From contig NZ_CP107853.1 of the NCBI RefSeq assembly GCF_036013525.1, forward strand, positions 9,734,001 to 9,798,000: a stretch of DNA of 64,000 nt, written 5' to 3'. This document shows positions 10,718 to 17,557 of the stretch, in pieces; positions within the stretch are counted from its first letter, which is position 1; each line of letters opens with the position of its first letter. Made by a program: the position numbers and the translations under genes. Source of the DNA: Nonomuraea sp. NBC_00507 (lineage in GTDB: Bacteria > Actinomycetota > Actinomycetes > Streptosporangiales > Streptosporangiaceae). Below the pieces are notes generated by a model. The model worked only from the letters and a program-made list of their open reading frames with translations, was not told the origin of the DNA and ran no database searches.

Positions 10718-11329
10718 ATGTCGCAAGCTCACCGTGGCACCAGCCTGACGATCATCGCCCTGCTGTGCTTCATAGGTCTGCCTGCCGTGGCTATCCCCAC
10801 ACTTTCGTGGCTGCTGCCATCTCGATCCACAGAGCCGCCGCCGCCCGATGCGCCGTGCCCCGCCGACCTCAAGGGCGCGGTGCGCACCCCCACGCAGTAC
10901 ACCGACAAGGCCTCGCCGTACCAAGGGGCGGGACCGCATCCCATGCGGCTCGTCGAGGTCCTGCCCGAGGGCAACCACGACATCTCCTACTTAGCCGTTG
11001 GGCCAGGGGTGTATGAAGCCAACTTCCATCCCGAGAAGGTGCAGTTGGTGGCCTGCGAGTACGCCATCGAGCGCGGCGCGGTCCTCGCGTGCGAGTACTC
11101 GGGCTTAGGTGTTCTCCGGCCCATGCGCGTGACCTACGTCTACCGGGTCTACGAGGCCAAGACCTCCAGGTTCATCAAAGAGTTCCGCATCGGCACCGTG
11201 CGCAGGTGCCCGAACGAGATCGGCGTCTACAACGGCGAGCGGCCGAACGGCATACGGGAAGAGCGCGACCGCACGGCACTGGAAAAGGCCCTGGCCCCCT
11301 TGGTCGAACGCCCGGCCAAGGATGGCTAG
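10718..11329 (+). CDS. membrane-anchored hypothetical protein
   Basis: A 203-residue protein with one N-terminal hydrophobic segment (about residues 10-33) and a predicted external domain. The domain contains four Cys: one shortly after the membrane segment (APCPADL), two near the middle (VACEYAIERG and LACEYSG) and one toward the C-terminus (RRCPNE). The repeated ACEY phrase may reflect a disulphide-stabilised beta domain. I do not recognise the family. ATG 10718 starts MSQAHRGTSLTII; upstream in-frame sequence is not protein-like. Confidence 0.65.
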   Translation: MSQAHRGTSLTIIALLCFIGLPAVAIPTLSWLLPSRSTEPPPPDAPCPADLKGAVRTPTQYTDKASPYQGAGPHPMRLVEVLPEGNHDISYLAVGPGVYEANFHPEKVQLVACEYAIERGAVLACEYSGLGVLRPMRVTYVYRVYEAKTSRFIKEFRIGTVRRCPNEIGVYNGERPNGIREERDRTALEKALAPLVERPAKDG

Positions 11330-11391
11330 GCGCACGCGGCATCGTCGATGAGCGTGCGGGCCTCCTCCTCGACGGTCTTGTTGCGGCGGGG

Positions 11392-11844
11392 TCAGAGCCA
11401 CTTCGGCCGTCGTTGATCTTCTTCGAGTTTACGCAGCCGCTCCCGTGCTTCCATGAGCCGCATGTCTATCGCCGTTAGAGACTGCGCCCGCATGTCAGCA
11501 TCCGCAGCCGCGCGACCGGCCTTCATCCTGGCCGAGTCGGCTGCCATTCTGGCAGCCTCGAACGCTTAGATCCTTTCCTGGAGCTGGGCTTCCGCCCTGG
11601 ATTGCCGGGCATGGGAGATCATTAGTGCGTGTTCAGCGTCACGCCTCACACGCTCCAAGGTGGCGATGTCCTCTTGAGCGAGGATGGCAAGATCCGGTAG
11701 TAGGTCCTGCAAGTCCACGGCAAGGACCCGAGCCAACGCCACAGCTTCATGCAGTCGAACTGGCCGCGTGCCGGCCTCGATGCGGGCGATCGCACTCTGG
11801 TGCAGCGACACGCCCAGCTCGGCCACCCACAGGCGGGCCTGCAC
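11392..11844 (-). pseudogene. XRE-type regulator fragment with internal in-frame stop
   Basis: This is the 3' part of the chimeric frame that starts at 12300. It encodes LGVSLHQSAIARIEAGTRP, typical of XRE helix-turn-helix regulators found on actinomycete integrative elements and phages, followed by a long charged coiled coil. A TAA at 11566-11568 interrupts the frame. The same frame then continues as a coiled coil for 57 more codons (AFEAARMAADSARMKAG and onward to RRPKWL) before the next stop at 11392-11394. The N-terminal DNA-binding start is missing, replaced by methylase sequence. I read it as a regulator broken by both a fusion and a nonsense mutation. Confidence 0.65.
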
Positions 11845-12300
11845 GACGTTCTCGACGCCGAAGCCGAGCACGGGCTTGCCGTGTTTCTCCTGGCAGTGAC
11901 GCAGGTAGGTGACCACCTCCTCCATCAGGGCGCGGCTTCGGATGCGGGTCTTTTGGTGCTCGGTCAGGTTGTCCAGGTCGTCGGCCCAGAGGGCCATCTG
12001 GTCTTCCTTGTCGAAGTACCGCGTCTCGCCTGATGCGGTGCTGAACGCGGGGCAGGCAGGGCTCGCCCAGAAAAAGCCGGCGTAGGGGAACTTCTCGATT
12101 GCGTCGGCCGCCTGGACGTCGCCGAGCCAGCAGTCCACGTCGGGGTGGTTCTCGACGTACGTCCACTTCGCGGGCTTCGCGTGGTTGGTGGCGAACTTCA
12201 GCTTGGTGCCGGGGACGGCGGCGATTCCGGTTCCTGAGCCGCCGCCGCCCGCGAACATCTCGACAACGTCAATGTCGTCGGGGAAGCCTCGGGTCAGCAC
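11845..12300 (-). pseudogene. truncated DNA (cytosine-5) methyltransferase
   Basis: About 150 residues match the front half of a C5-cytosine methyltransferase: the SAM motif VVEMFAGGGGSGTGI, the catalytic Cys motif WASPACPAFSTA and the VENVV motif. After about residue 153 the sequence turns into an XRE regulator without a stop. The target-recognition region and final motifs IX-X are absent, so the protein should be inactive as a methylase. The GTG start at 12300 overlaps the stop of a 36-codon ORF upstream. The gene lies in accessory DNA of phage or integrative-element character. Confidence 0.7.
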
Positions 12301-12404
12301 GAGGACTCCCCACGGGCAGACTCCTCGGCGGCGGCCCTCAGGGCGCGGACCTGCTCGACCGCCGAATGATCGTGGGCAGGAGGTACCGCAGTGTGGCGGT
12401 TCAT
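12294..12404 (-). CDS. 36-residue hypothetical protein
   Basis: ATG 12404 opens a short frame (MNRHTAVPPAHDHSAVEQV, then a helical Ala/Arg/Glu-rich end). Its TGA overlaps the GTG start of the truncated methylase, suggesting translational coupling. AAAGG lies about 10 bases before the ATG. The function is unknown and the expression is unproven. Confidence 0.4.
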   Translation of the reverse strand: MNRHTAVPPAHDHSAVEQVRALRAAAEESARGESSC

Positions 12405-12436
12405 CAGTGGTGTTGCCTTTCGCAGATAGCGAGGGA

Positions 12437-12547
12437 TTAGAGCGAGAGCGAAAGCTGGGCGGGCCCGTTCAGGCCCGCTTGCCACGCCTTGTCGAAGGAG
12501 GTGAGGGTCTTGTCGTGCGCCAGCGCGGGCGCGACGACGAGGCGCAT
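12437..12547 (-). CDS. 36-residue hypothetical protein
   Basis: A short frame from ATG 12547 reads MRLVVAPALAHDKTLTSFDK and ends GLNGPAQLSLSL. The sequence is protein-like, but the ORF overlaps a second candidate in another frame, so one of the two may be false. No ribosome site is evident. It may be the end of a longer gene lost by frameshift. Confidence 0.3.
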   Translation of the reverse strand: MRLVVAPALAHDKTLTSFDKAWQAGLNGPAQLSLSL

Positions 12548-12648
12548 TCAACGCACGGGTAGTAGAAGTTCCGGATGCGCAGCCACACCCAGCGGTGGCT
12601 GCAGTCCGCCTCCACCCGGCGGCACGAGCAGGTGCGCGGGCGCGGCAT
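12469..12648 (-). CDS. small Cys-rich hypothetical protein
   Basis: A 59-residue frame from ATG 12648 has CSCRRVEADCSHRW and, later, YYPCVEC. Five Cys and a His are arranged as a possible small zinc site. The C-terminal third is low-complexity and overlaps another short frame, so the true protein may end earlier or be frameshifted. The tight head-to-tail spacing of these ORFs resembles accessory operons of integrative elements. Confidence 0.35.
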   Translation of the reverse strand: MPRPRTCSCRRVEADCSHRWVWLRIRNFYYPCVECASSSRPRWRTTRPSPPSTRRGKRA

Positions 12649-12782
12649 TGCTGACCTACCGCGTGTCGGTGCGGTGCTGGACGGCTCGACTGCCTCGATC
12701 CTCGTCGCCGTACCCACCAGCCGACCTCCCCAGCCCTGTACGGCTCGCGGTGACCTGCCACGCCCACCGGCCGAAAGGAGGC

Positions 12783-12800
12783 GTGATATCGTGATATCAC
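12783..12800 (+). promoter_or_regulatory. palindromic operator candidate before the RHH gene
   Basis: GTGATATC is followed directly by GTGATATCAC, which is itself a perfect 10-base palindrome. The repeats lie between an AAAGGAGG ribosome site (12774-12781) and the ATG at 12802. That spacing of about 20 bases is unusually long. The site could bind the RHH protein for autoregulation at promoter or translation level. Confidence 0.55.
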
Positions 12801-12801
12801 C

Positions 12802-13038
12802 ATGCCGATGAAACCTGGAAGCACCAAGAACCTGCTGCTACGCCTCGACCCCGGCCTGGCCGAACGCCTGCAGACCGTGGCCGAGGTCGAGGGCCGCTCG
12901 ATCTCCGAGGTCGTGCGCGAGGCCATCGCCACGCTGGTGGAGCAGCGCCGCAGGGACAAACGGTTCCTGCAGTTACTCGACGACAACCTCGCCCGCCACC
13001 AGCAGGCGCTCGACCTGCTCCGGGACGACCAGCCATGA
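12802..13038 (+). CDS. ribbon-helix-helix (CopG-type) antitoxin-like protein
   Basis: A 78-residue protein with a classic RHH fold: a short strand (KNLLLRLDPGLAERL) and helices ending in GRSISEVVREAIATLVE, then a C-terminal helix (RRRDKRFLQLLDDN). RHH antitoxins dimerise, bind palindromes and neutralise a toxin with their C-terminus. Its TGA overlaps the ATG of the next gene (ATGA), the usual coupling in toxin-antitoxin pairs. Upstream in-frame TGA at 12784 forces a start at 12802 or 12808. A GATATC-type palindrome lies just upstream. It may regulate, and bind, the Doc-like partner. Confidence 0.82.
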   Translation: MPMKPGSTKNLLLRLDPGLAERLQTVAEVEGRSISEVVREAIATLVEQRRRDKRFLQLLDDNLARHQQALDLLRDDQP

Positions 13039-14264
13039 TCTGCCTTGGGATCGCCGACCTGGTCATCATCGCCAGCCGTACCCTCGGGCTGGACACCGCC
13101 CAGGTGCTCGACCTGCTCGACCTTGCCGCCGCCGAGCGCGCCCTGGACCAGGCACAGCACAGCAGCGAACCCAGCGACCCCGCCACGCAAGCCGCCGCCC
13201 TGCTGCACGCGTTGGCGCGCCAGCGGCCGCTGCGGCACGGCAACCACCAGGTAGCGCTCGCCGCCATGCTGCAGTTCCTCGCGCTCAACGGCTGGAACGT
13301 CACCCTCGAGCGGCCCAAGGTGGTCAAGACCGTCGTAACCGGGCTCACAGCCGGCGCGCTCGGCGCCGGGGACGTGACCCGCTGGCTGGCACCCCGGCTG
13401 CGGCGGCACGGCCGTGCGGAGACCCACACGAAGGAGGCACCAATGCGGCGATGGCTGCCGCCGGCTGCGGAGATGAGGCTGGCAACGCTGCGGAGGCAAC
13501 CGATCGGCATGTTCCGGCGGTTCACCGGCCGGGCCCGGGAGGCTGTCCAGGCGGCCGAGCAGGAAGCCCGGCGCCTCAACCACAATCACGTCGGCACCGA
13601 ACACCTCCTGCTCGGCCTGCTCGGCGAGGGCCGTGCCGCCAAGACACTGGAGTCGCTCGGGATCTCACAGGAGGCCGTGCGGGCCCACGTCGAAGAGCTG
13701 ATCGGCCCTGGCCTCAGCGCCCCGGCCGGACACATCCCGTTCACCCCCCGGGCCAAGAAAGCCCTCAAGCAGTCGCTGCGCGAGGCGCTTCGCCTCGGCG
13801 ACAGCTACGTCGGCACCGAACACCTCCTGCTCGGGCTGGCTCGCGAGGGTGAGGGGGTCGCGGTCGAGATATTGGTTGGGTTCGGCGCCGGGTATGCCCG
13901 CCTGCGCGAGCAGGTGCTGCAGGTGCTGACCGGCGAGGGTGAGCGAGCAGGTGCGTGGATGCGGCTGGTCCGCATGACTGTGCCCGCTGATCTTCACGAC
14001 TACGACGAGCAGATCGCCCAGGTGCGGCGCGAGAAGGAGACGGCGATCGACGCACGCGACTTCGCCGCGGCAGCGGCGCTTCGGGACCGGCAAAGGCAAC
14101 TGCTCGCCGAGAAGCTGCGGCGAGAGCGGGAGTGGATGGCCGACGTGGACGTGCAGGCGGTGATCACGGAGAACCAGCGAGCACACCGCGAGCTCGAGCG
14201 GATGCGAGACCTGCTCCGCCAGCACGGCATCGACCCAAGTGGTGGTACCGCCCGAACCGCCTGA
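13035..14264 (+). CDS. Doc-like domain fused to ClpC-type N-domains and UVR motif
   Basis: This 409-residue protein joins two parts in one frame. Residues 1-136 resemble a Doc/Fic-type toxin: the segment RPLRHGNHQVALAAMLQFL followed by LNGW matches the end of the Fic motif, but the catalytic HPFxDGNK is changed (His to Arg, Asp to His). From about residue 155 there are two Clp N-terminal repeats (NHNHVGTEHLLLGLLGEG and DSYVGTEHLLLGLAREG), then a ClpC-like linker/UVR segment (AIDARDFAAAAALRDRQRQL). The AAA+ ATPase domains are missing. Met137 has its own strong ribosome site, so a shorter ClpN-UVR product is likely. The function is unknown; substrate-adaptor, inhibitor or toxin-related roles are possible. 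Confidence 0.75.
   Translation: MICLGIADLVIIASRTLGLDTAQVLDLLDLAAAERALDQAQHSSEPSDPATQAAALLHALARQRPLRHGNHQVALAAMLQFLALNGWNVTLERPKVVKTVVTGLTAGALGAGDVTRWLAPRLRRHGRAETHTKEAPMRRWLPPAAEMRLATLRRQPIGMFRRFTGRAREAVQAAEQEARRLNHNHVGTEHLLLGLLGEGRAAKTLESLGISQEAVRAHVEELIGPGLSAPAGHIPFTPRAKKALKQSLREALRLGDSYVGTEHLLLGLAREGEGVAVEILVGFGAGYARLREQVLQVLTGEGERAGAWMRLVRMTVPADLHDYDEQIAQVRREKETAIDARDFAAAAALRDRQRQLLAEKLRREREWMADVDVQAVITENQRAHRELERMRDLLRQHGIDPSGGTARTA
13431..13445 (+). promoter_or_regulatory. internal ribosome binding site and in-frame start
   Basis: AAGGAGGCACCAATG gives a near-consensus ribosome site 5 bases before ATG 13443, in frame with the surrounding ORF (Met137). It falls exactly at the boundary between the Doc-like and Clp-N parts, predicting a separate 273-residue product. 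Confidence 0.65.
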
Positions 14265-14293
14265 CACCCGGTCCGGCCTAAGAGAACGCACGT

Positions 14294-14313
14294 CCCCCGC
14301 CCGCAGGCGGGGG
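14294..14313 (+). terminator. GC-rich hairpin after the Clp-N gene
   Basis: CCCCCGCC-CGCA-GGCGGGGG forms a perfect 8-pair stem with a 4-base loop, 30 bases after the stop. There is no T-tract. It probably ends the RHH/Doc-Clp transcript. The rest of 14314-14545 shows no gene that I can support. Confidence 0.6.
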
Positions 14314-14545
14314 CGGGTACGGTCGGCGCCATTTCCAAGGCTGCCCGGTCAAACCTGGCATGCACGGACAGCCGGATGTCGTACGTACGGTGGACGTAGC
14401 GGAGCACCTACCACCAGAGTTGACCCCAAATTCCAACCTTGGTTTGATTCCACGCCGCCTGCCGACCCGTACGTTGGCGACATGTCTCGGGCGGACACTT
14501 GTCCGCCGGGTCCTGTTCGTCAACGAACCTCGGTGAGGTGGCACA

Positions 14546-14941
14546 TTGGCTCGCGGCTTCAAGACCCTGCCCGCCGTCGTGGCGGCCAGCATGATCATGA
14601 CAGTGTCCCTGGTGAGCGGCCCTGCGGCGGCCACTACGGACTCCGCTTCCTTCTGCCCACGTCCGAAGGTCAGGAACGCGGACACCGGCTACGCCATCAT
14701 GATGAGGACGGTCGGCCTCAAAGCCGGGCCGTACGCGGGAAGCCGGTGCCGGACAGTGGGTCAGGCCCGCCTGCGCCAAGTTCTGTACTTGCACTGCTGG
14801 GTGAAGAACGCCTACGGGAAGTGGTGGGCCTACGGGCGGCTGAAAGGCACTTCACTGCACGGCTGGACGTCCATAGACAATCTTTACCAGTGGCGAACCG
14901 ACGGAACTCCGCATTGCGAAGACGAGGATCACCGCGACTAG
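14546..14941 (+). CDS. small secreted protein, possibly SH3-like
   Basis: A 131-residue protein with a signal peptide (KTLPAVVAASMIMTVSLVSG, likely cleaved after AAA or ATT near residue 29). The mature part has four Cys, and the pattern RTVGLKAGPYAGSRC then HCWVKNAYGKWWAYGRLKG resembles bacterial SH3-like domains of secreted actinomycete proteins. The start is TTG 14546 with GAGGTGG upstream. Its role outside the cell is unknown. It ends at a junction with broken gene pieces. Confidence 0.68.
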   Translation: MARGFKTLPAVVAASMIMTVSLVSGPAAATTDSASFCPRPKVRNADTGYAIMMRTVGLKAGPYAGSRCRTVGQARLRQVLYLHCWVKNAYGKWWAYGRLKGTSLHGWTSIDNLYQWRTDGTPHCEDEDHRD

Positions 14942-15041
14942 TAGCAGGCGTCGCCGTGCGGGCCCACGAGTTGCACCGTGCGGGTGACACCGGGGTACTT
15001 GCGGCTGTGCTGAACCATGTCCACGGAGTTGTCGCCCCAGC
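14938..15041 (-). pseudogene. C-terminal fragment of an unidentified protein
   Basis: On the minus strand, the frame CWGDNSVDMVQHSRKYPGV continues to VGPHGDACY and a TAG stop. It reads like a genuine C-terminus with two Cys, but has no start or upstream body. It abuts an N-terminally truncated hydrolase on the other strand, so the junction near 15041 probably arose by deletion. Confidence 0.4.
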
Positions 15042-15752
15042 AGGTACGCGATCCGCAGCGACAAGGGCCTCACCATCGTGGACGCCGGGATCGGTCCGGC
15101 GGACGGCCCGGCCGTCTCGTGGGCGCCCGTGCCCGGTGCGCTCCCCGAGTCGCTCGCCGCCGCGGGCATCGACCCGGCTGAGGTCGACACCGTGGTGCTC
15201 ACGCATCTGCACACCGACCACGTCGGATGGGCGGTCGTGACCGAGGCGGCCGTCCCGTCAGCGGGCGGCGCGGTGGACGGCAACACTTCGACCAGCAGCG
15301 TGGTGGGCGGCGCCCCTGCGCCCGGCAGCGCGACCAGCGACCGCCGCCCCTACTTCCCGAACGCCGAATACCTGCTCCAGCGGGCCGAGTTCGACGCCCT
15401 CGACGCGCTCAACCCGCAGCTTCGCGAGACCCTCACCGACCCACTCGCGGCGGCCGGTCGGCTCCGGCTCCTCGACGGGGACACGCCGCTGCGCGCCGGG
15501 CACACGGTCGCCACGCCCGGTCACACGCCCGGGCACCAGAGCGTGCTGGTCGCCGACGGGCGCGAGCTGGCGCTCGTCACCGGCGATCTCCTGGCGCACG
15601 CGCTCCAGCTACTCCACCCCGAGCTCGCCTACTCGCACGAGATCGACCCTGAGGCGGCCAGGCACTCAAGGAAGCGCATGCTCGGCCGCGAAACCGTCAC
15701 CACGCTGCACCTGGCGACACCGCATCTGACGGAGCCGTTCATCTCGGCCTGA
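15042..15752 (+). pseudogene. metallo-beta-lactamase-fold hydrolase, N-terminally truncated
   Basis: The frame picks up as YAIRSDKGLTIVDAGIGP, a typical internal stretch of MBL-fold hydrolases, at a junction near 15042. The metal-binding signature THLHTDHVGW is intact, with HTPGH, LVTGDLL and a late LATPH also present. The usual 40-50 N-terminal residues, including the first strands of the fold, are missing. A GTG at 15078 could start a shortened protein of 224 residues, but it is unlikely to fold normally. A stretch rich in Gly and Ser (about residues 60-85 of the short form) appears inserted before YFPNAEYLLQ. Confidence 0.65.
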
Positions 15753-15899
15753 TCGCGGCCGCCCGAGCCGTTCGGCGCGGGGCAGGCCACGAGGGCATGC
15801 AGACGCTCCAATTTCACGGTGGTTTCGTCGTCGACGGGACTGAAGACCGTAAGGCGGCAGCCGCCTCTGGACTGGAGCCACATCCGATCTGCGTGCAGG

Positions 15900-15965
15900 C
15901 ATAGCACGCCGACCACCCGATTGCGGCGTGGGGCCGCCGTCGACCAGGAGCAGGTCGGCGCCTGC
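15900..15965 (-). pseudogene. relic of a second amidohydrolase C-terminus
   Basis: The minus strand reads GADLLLVDGGPT, nearly identical in DNA and protein to RADLLLVDGDPT near the end of the neighbouring amidohydrolase (16324-17511), and a nearby VVGVL resembles its DIVGVW. The two frames are offset and the rest of the gene is lost. This looks like the remnant of a duplicated or related amidohydrolase. Confidence 0.4.
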
Positions 15966-16006
15966 TGCTCCAGAGCCAGGCCTCCCCAAGTCCCCGTTCG
16001 AAGCGA

Positions 16007-16249
16007 TCAGCCAGAAGGAGAGCATCGGCCGCCGCCGAGCGAGTCGAGATGCGCGACCATGTCTTCGGCAGAGCGATGGAAGGTCGTGCGGCGGGCCGCG
16101 ATGTGCGCTGCTGCCTGCACCTCACCGGCCCGCCATTCAGTCGTCCAGAACCACGCCTCGTCAGCGGGGATCGACACGAAGTCACGAACCGTCACGGTAC
16201 CGTCGTCGTATACGGCGAATCCCACCTCATCCCCTTCGCCGATGTGCAC
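16007..16249 (-). CDS. AbrB/MazE-like small protein
   Basis: An 80-residue protein whose N-terminal half (GDEVGFAVYDDGTVTVRDFV) resembles the swapped-hairpin strands of AbrB/MazE-type DNA-binding domains. Its C-terminal half (DEAWFWTTEWRAGEVQAA and onward) resembles the helical partner-binding tail of actinobacterial antitoxin-like proteins. GTG 16249 has GGAG about 8 bases upstream; longer frames would overlap the amidohydrolase gene. The final residues (GGGRCSPSG) look unnatural and may follow a frameshift. No toxin gene is adjacent, so it may be an orphan. Confidence 0.5.
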   Translation of the reverse strand: MHIGEGDEVGFAVYDDGTVTVRDFVSIPADEAWFWTTEWRAGEVQAAAHIAARRTTFHRSAEDMVAHLDSLGGGRCSPSG

Positions 16250-16323
16250 TGCTCGAACTCCGACTCTCGTTCTCCTACACCTTAGGCGCCGTAGGCTCGC
16301 TGTGCCGCGGTCGTCACGGAATG

Positions 16324-17511
16324 TCACTCCCTCGGTAGGCGACGGCCTGCTAACCACACGCCGACGATGTCGAGCGTGGTGTCGATGTCGGCCGTGGGGT
16401 CGCCGTCGACCAAGAGAAGGTCGGCGCGTAGGCCCGGAGCGATGCGGCCGCGGTCGTGCAACGCGAAACGGTCGGCGGGAGCCGAAGTGGCGGCGGCGAG
16501 GGCCTCACGCGGGGGCAGGCCGGCCGCGACGAGCAGGGCGAGTTCCTGGTGGAGCGTCGCGCCGTGGGCGGTGCCGACGTTGGAGGCGTCGGAGCCGGCG
16601 AGCAGGGTCACGCCGGCGTCTCGTAGGTCCGCGACCGTGCGTGTCGCCACGCCGAGGTCGTGCCGGGCGCCCTCCCCCAGGGGGAACGGGCCCATAGTGA
16701 GCATGCGGCGCGAGCCCTCGGTCAGGTACGGAGACACTCTCGGGTCGGCAGCCAGGGCCTTGCCTCCCGTCCCGGGGCCGAACAGTTCACCGAGCACGGC
16801 CAAGGTGGGGACCACCGCGGTCTCGGCGAGTTCGTAGACAAGCTCAGGATCCGGGCGGTCCACGTACACGTGCCCCAGCACGTCCGCGCCCACCCGCAAC
16901 GCCTGACGGGCGGTCTCGGCGGTGAGGGCGTGCGCGACGACGATCTTGCCTCGGTCGTGCGCCGCCGTCACCAGCGCGCCGACCGTCTCCTTCGCCAGGG
17001 AAGGCGTGGGCAGGCCGGTCGTGGAGCCGTCATCCAGAAGGATCTTGAGGTAGTCGGAGCCCTCCGCGAAGCGGCTCGCCACGAACATGTCCGCCTCATC
17101 CGGCGTCACGAGGGTCGGGAACGGCGGCAGGAGGCCCATGTCCACCAGATACCAGCCGTAGCCCCCAGGGACCGTCGCCGCGGTGCCCGCCGTACGCAGA
17201 TCCGCTCCTCGGCTACCACGCAACGTGGCGGCCTGCGCAGGGTCGGCCATCATGTCGAGGACTGTCGTCACGCCGAACAACGCGGCCTGTTCGAGGTCGC
17301 CAGGGAATACGTGGGCGTGCGCGTCGATCAGGCCAGGGAGCAGGGTCCGCCCGCGCCCCTCGATCACCTCGTCGCCCGGGGAATGCGGCGACAGTTCCTC
17401 CCCCACGAAGAGGATGACGCCGCCGGAGACCGTCACGTTCGCCGACCTCAGCGTCGTGTCGCCAGTGAACACCCGCACATTCCTGAAGATCAGCCGCTTA
17501 GATACATGCAT
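16324..17511 (-). CDS. amidohydrolase family protein
   Basis: A 395-residue metal-dependent hydrolase of the imidazolonepropionase/prolidase-like amidohydrolase group. It has the N-terminal beta sandwich, the metal ligand motif DAHAHVFPG (His65 and His67), the carboxylated-Lys region DYLKILLDDGS, the His motifs VVAHALTAE and LGHVYVDRP, and the catalytic-Asp motif LLAGSDASNVG. RADLLLVDGDPT closes the sandwich. ATG 17511 lies inside a palindrome that is probably the operator of the divergent TetR gene. The substrate is unknown. Confidence 0.88.
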   Translation of the reverse strand: MHVSKRLIFRNVRVFTGDTTLRSANVTVSGGVILFVGEELSPHSPGDEVIEGRGRTLLPGLIDAHAHVFPGDLEQAALFGVTTVLDMMADPAQAATLRGSRGADLRTAGTAATVPGGYGWYLVDMGLLPPFPTLVTPDEADMFVASRFAEGSDYLKILLDDGSTTGLPTPSLAKETVGALVTAAHDRGKIVVAHALTAETARQALRVGADVLGHVYVDRPDPELVYELAETAVVPTLAVLGELFGPGTGGKALAADPRVSPYLTEGSRRMLTMGPFPLGEGARHDLGVATRTVADLRDAGVTLLAGSDASNVGTAHGATLHQELALLVAAGLPPREALAAATSAPADRFALHDRGRIAPGLRADLLLVDGDPTADIDTTLDIVGVWLAGRRLPRE

Positions 17512-17520
17512 GAATGTATC
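17501..17520. promoter_or_regulatory. TetR operator candidate 1
   Basis: GATACAT-N6-ATGTATC is a perfect 7-base inverted repeat, overlapping the start of the amidohydrolase gene. Its TACAT/ATGTA arms resemble operators of AcrR-like TetR proteins. It is the first of two similar palindromes in the divergent region. Confidence 0.6.
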
Positions 17521-17524
17521 TAAG

Positions 17525-17544
17525 CATACGTGCACGCATGTATG
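17525..17544. promoter_or_regulatory. TetR operator candidate 2
   Basis: CATACGTGC-AC-GCATGTATG is an inverted repeat with 8 of 9 matching arm positions, four bases from the first palindrome and 13 bases before the TetR start. Together they could control both divergent genes. Confidence 0.55.
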
Positions 17545-17557
17545 AAAGAGTGCAGTC

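Noticed and set aside
12437..12801. CRISPR-like or repeat array
   Set aside because: No regularly spaced repeat is present; only short GC-rich similarities.
14430..14460. Possible tRNA T-arm or attachment site (GGTTTGATTCC)
   Set aside because: The flanking bases do not form the T-stem, and no acceptor or anticodon arm is visible.
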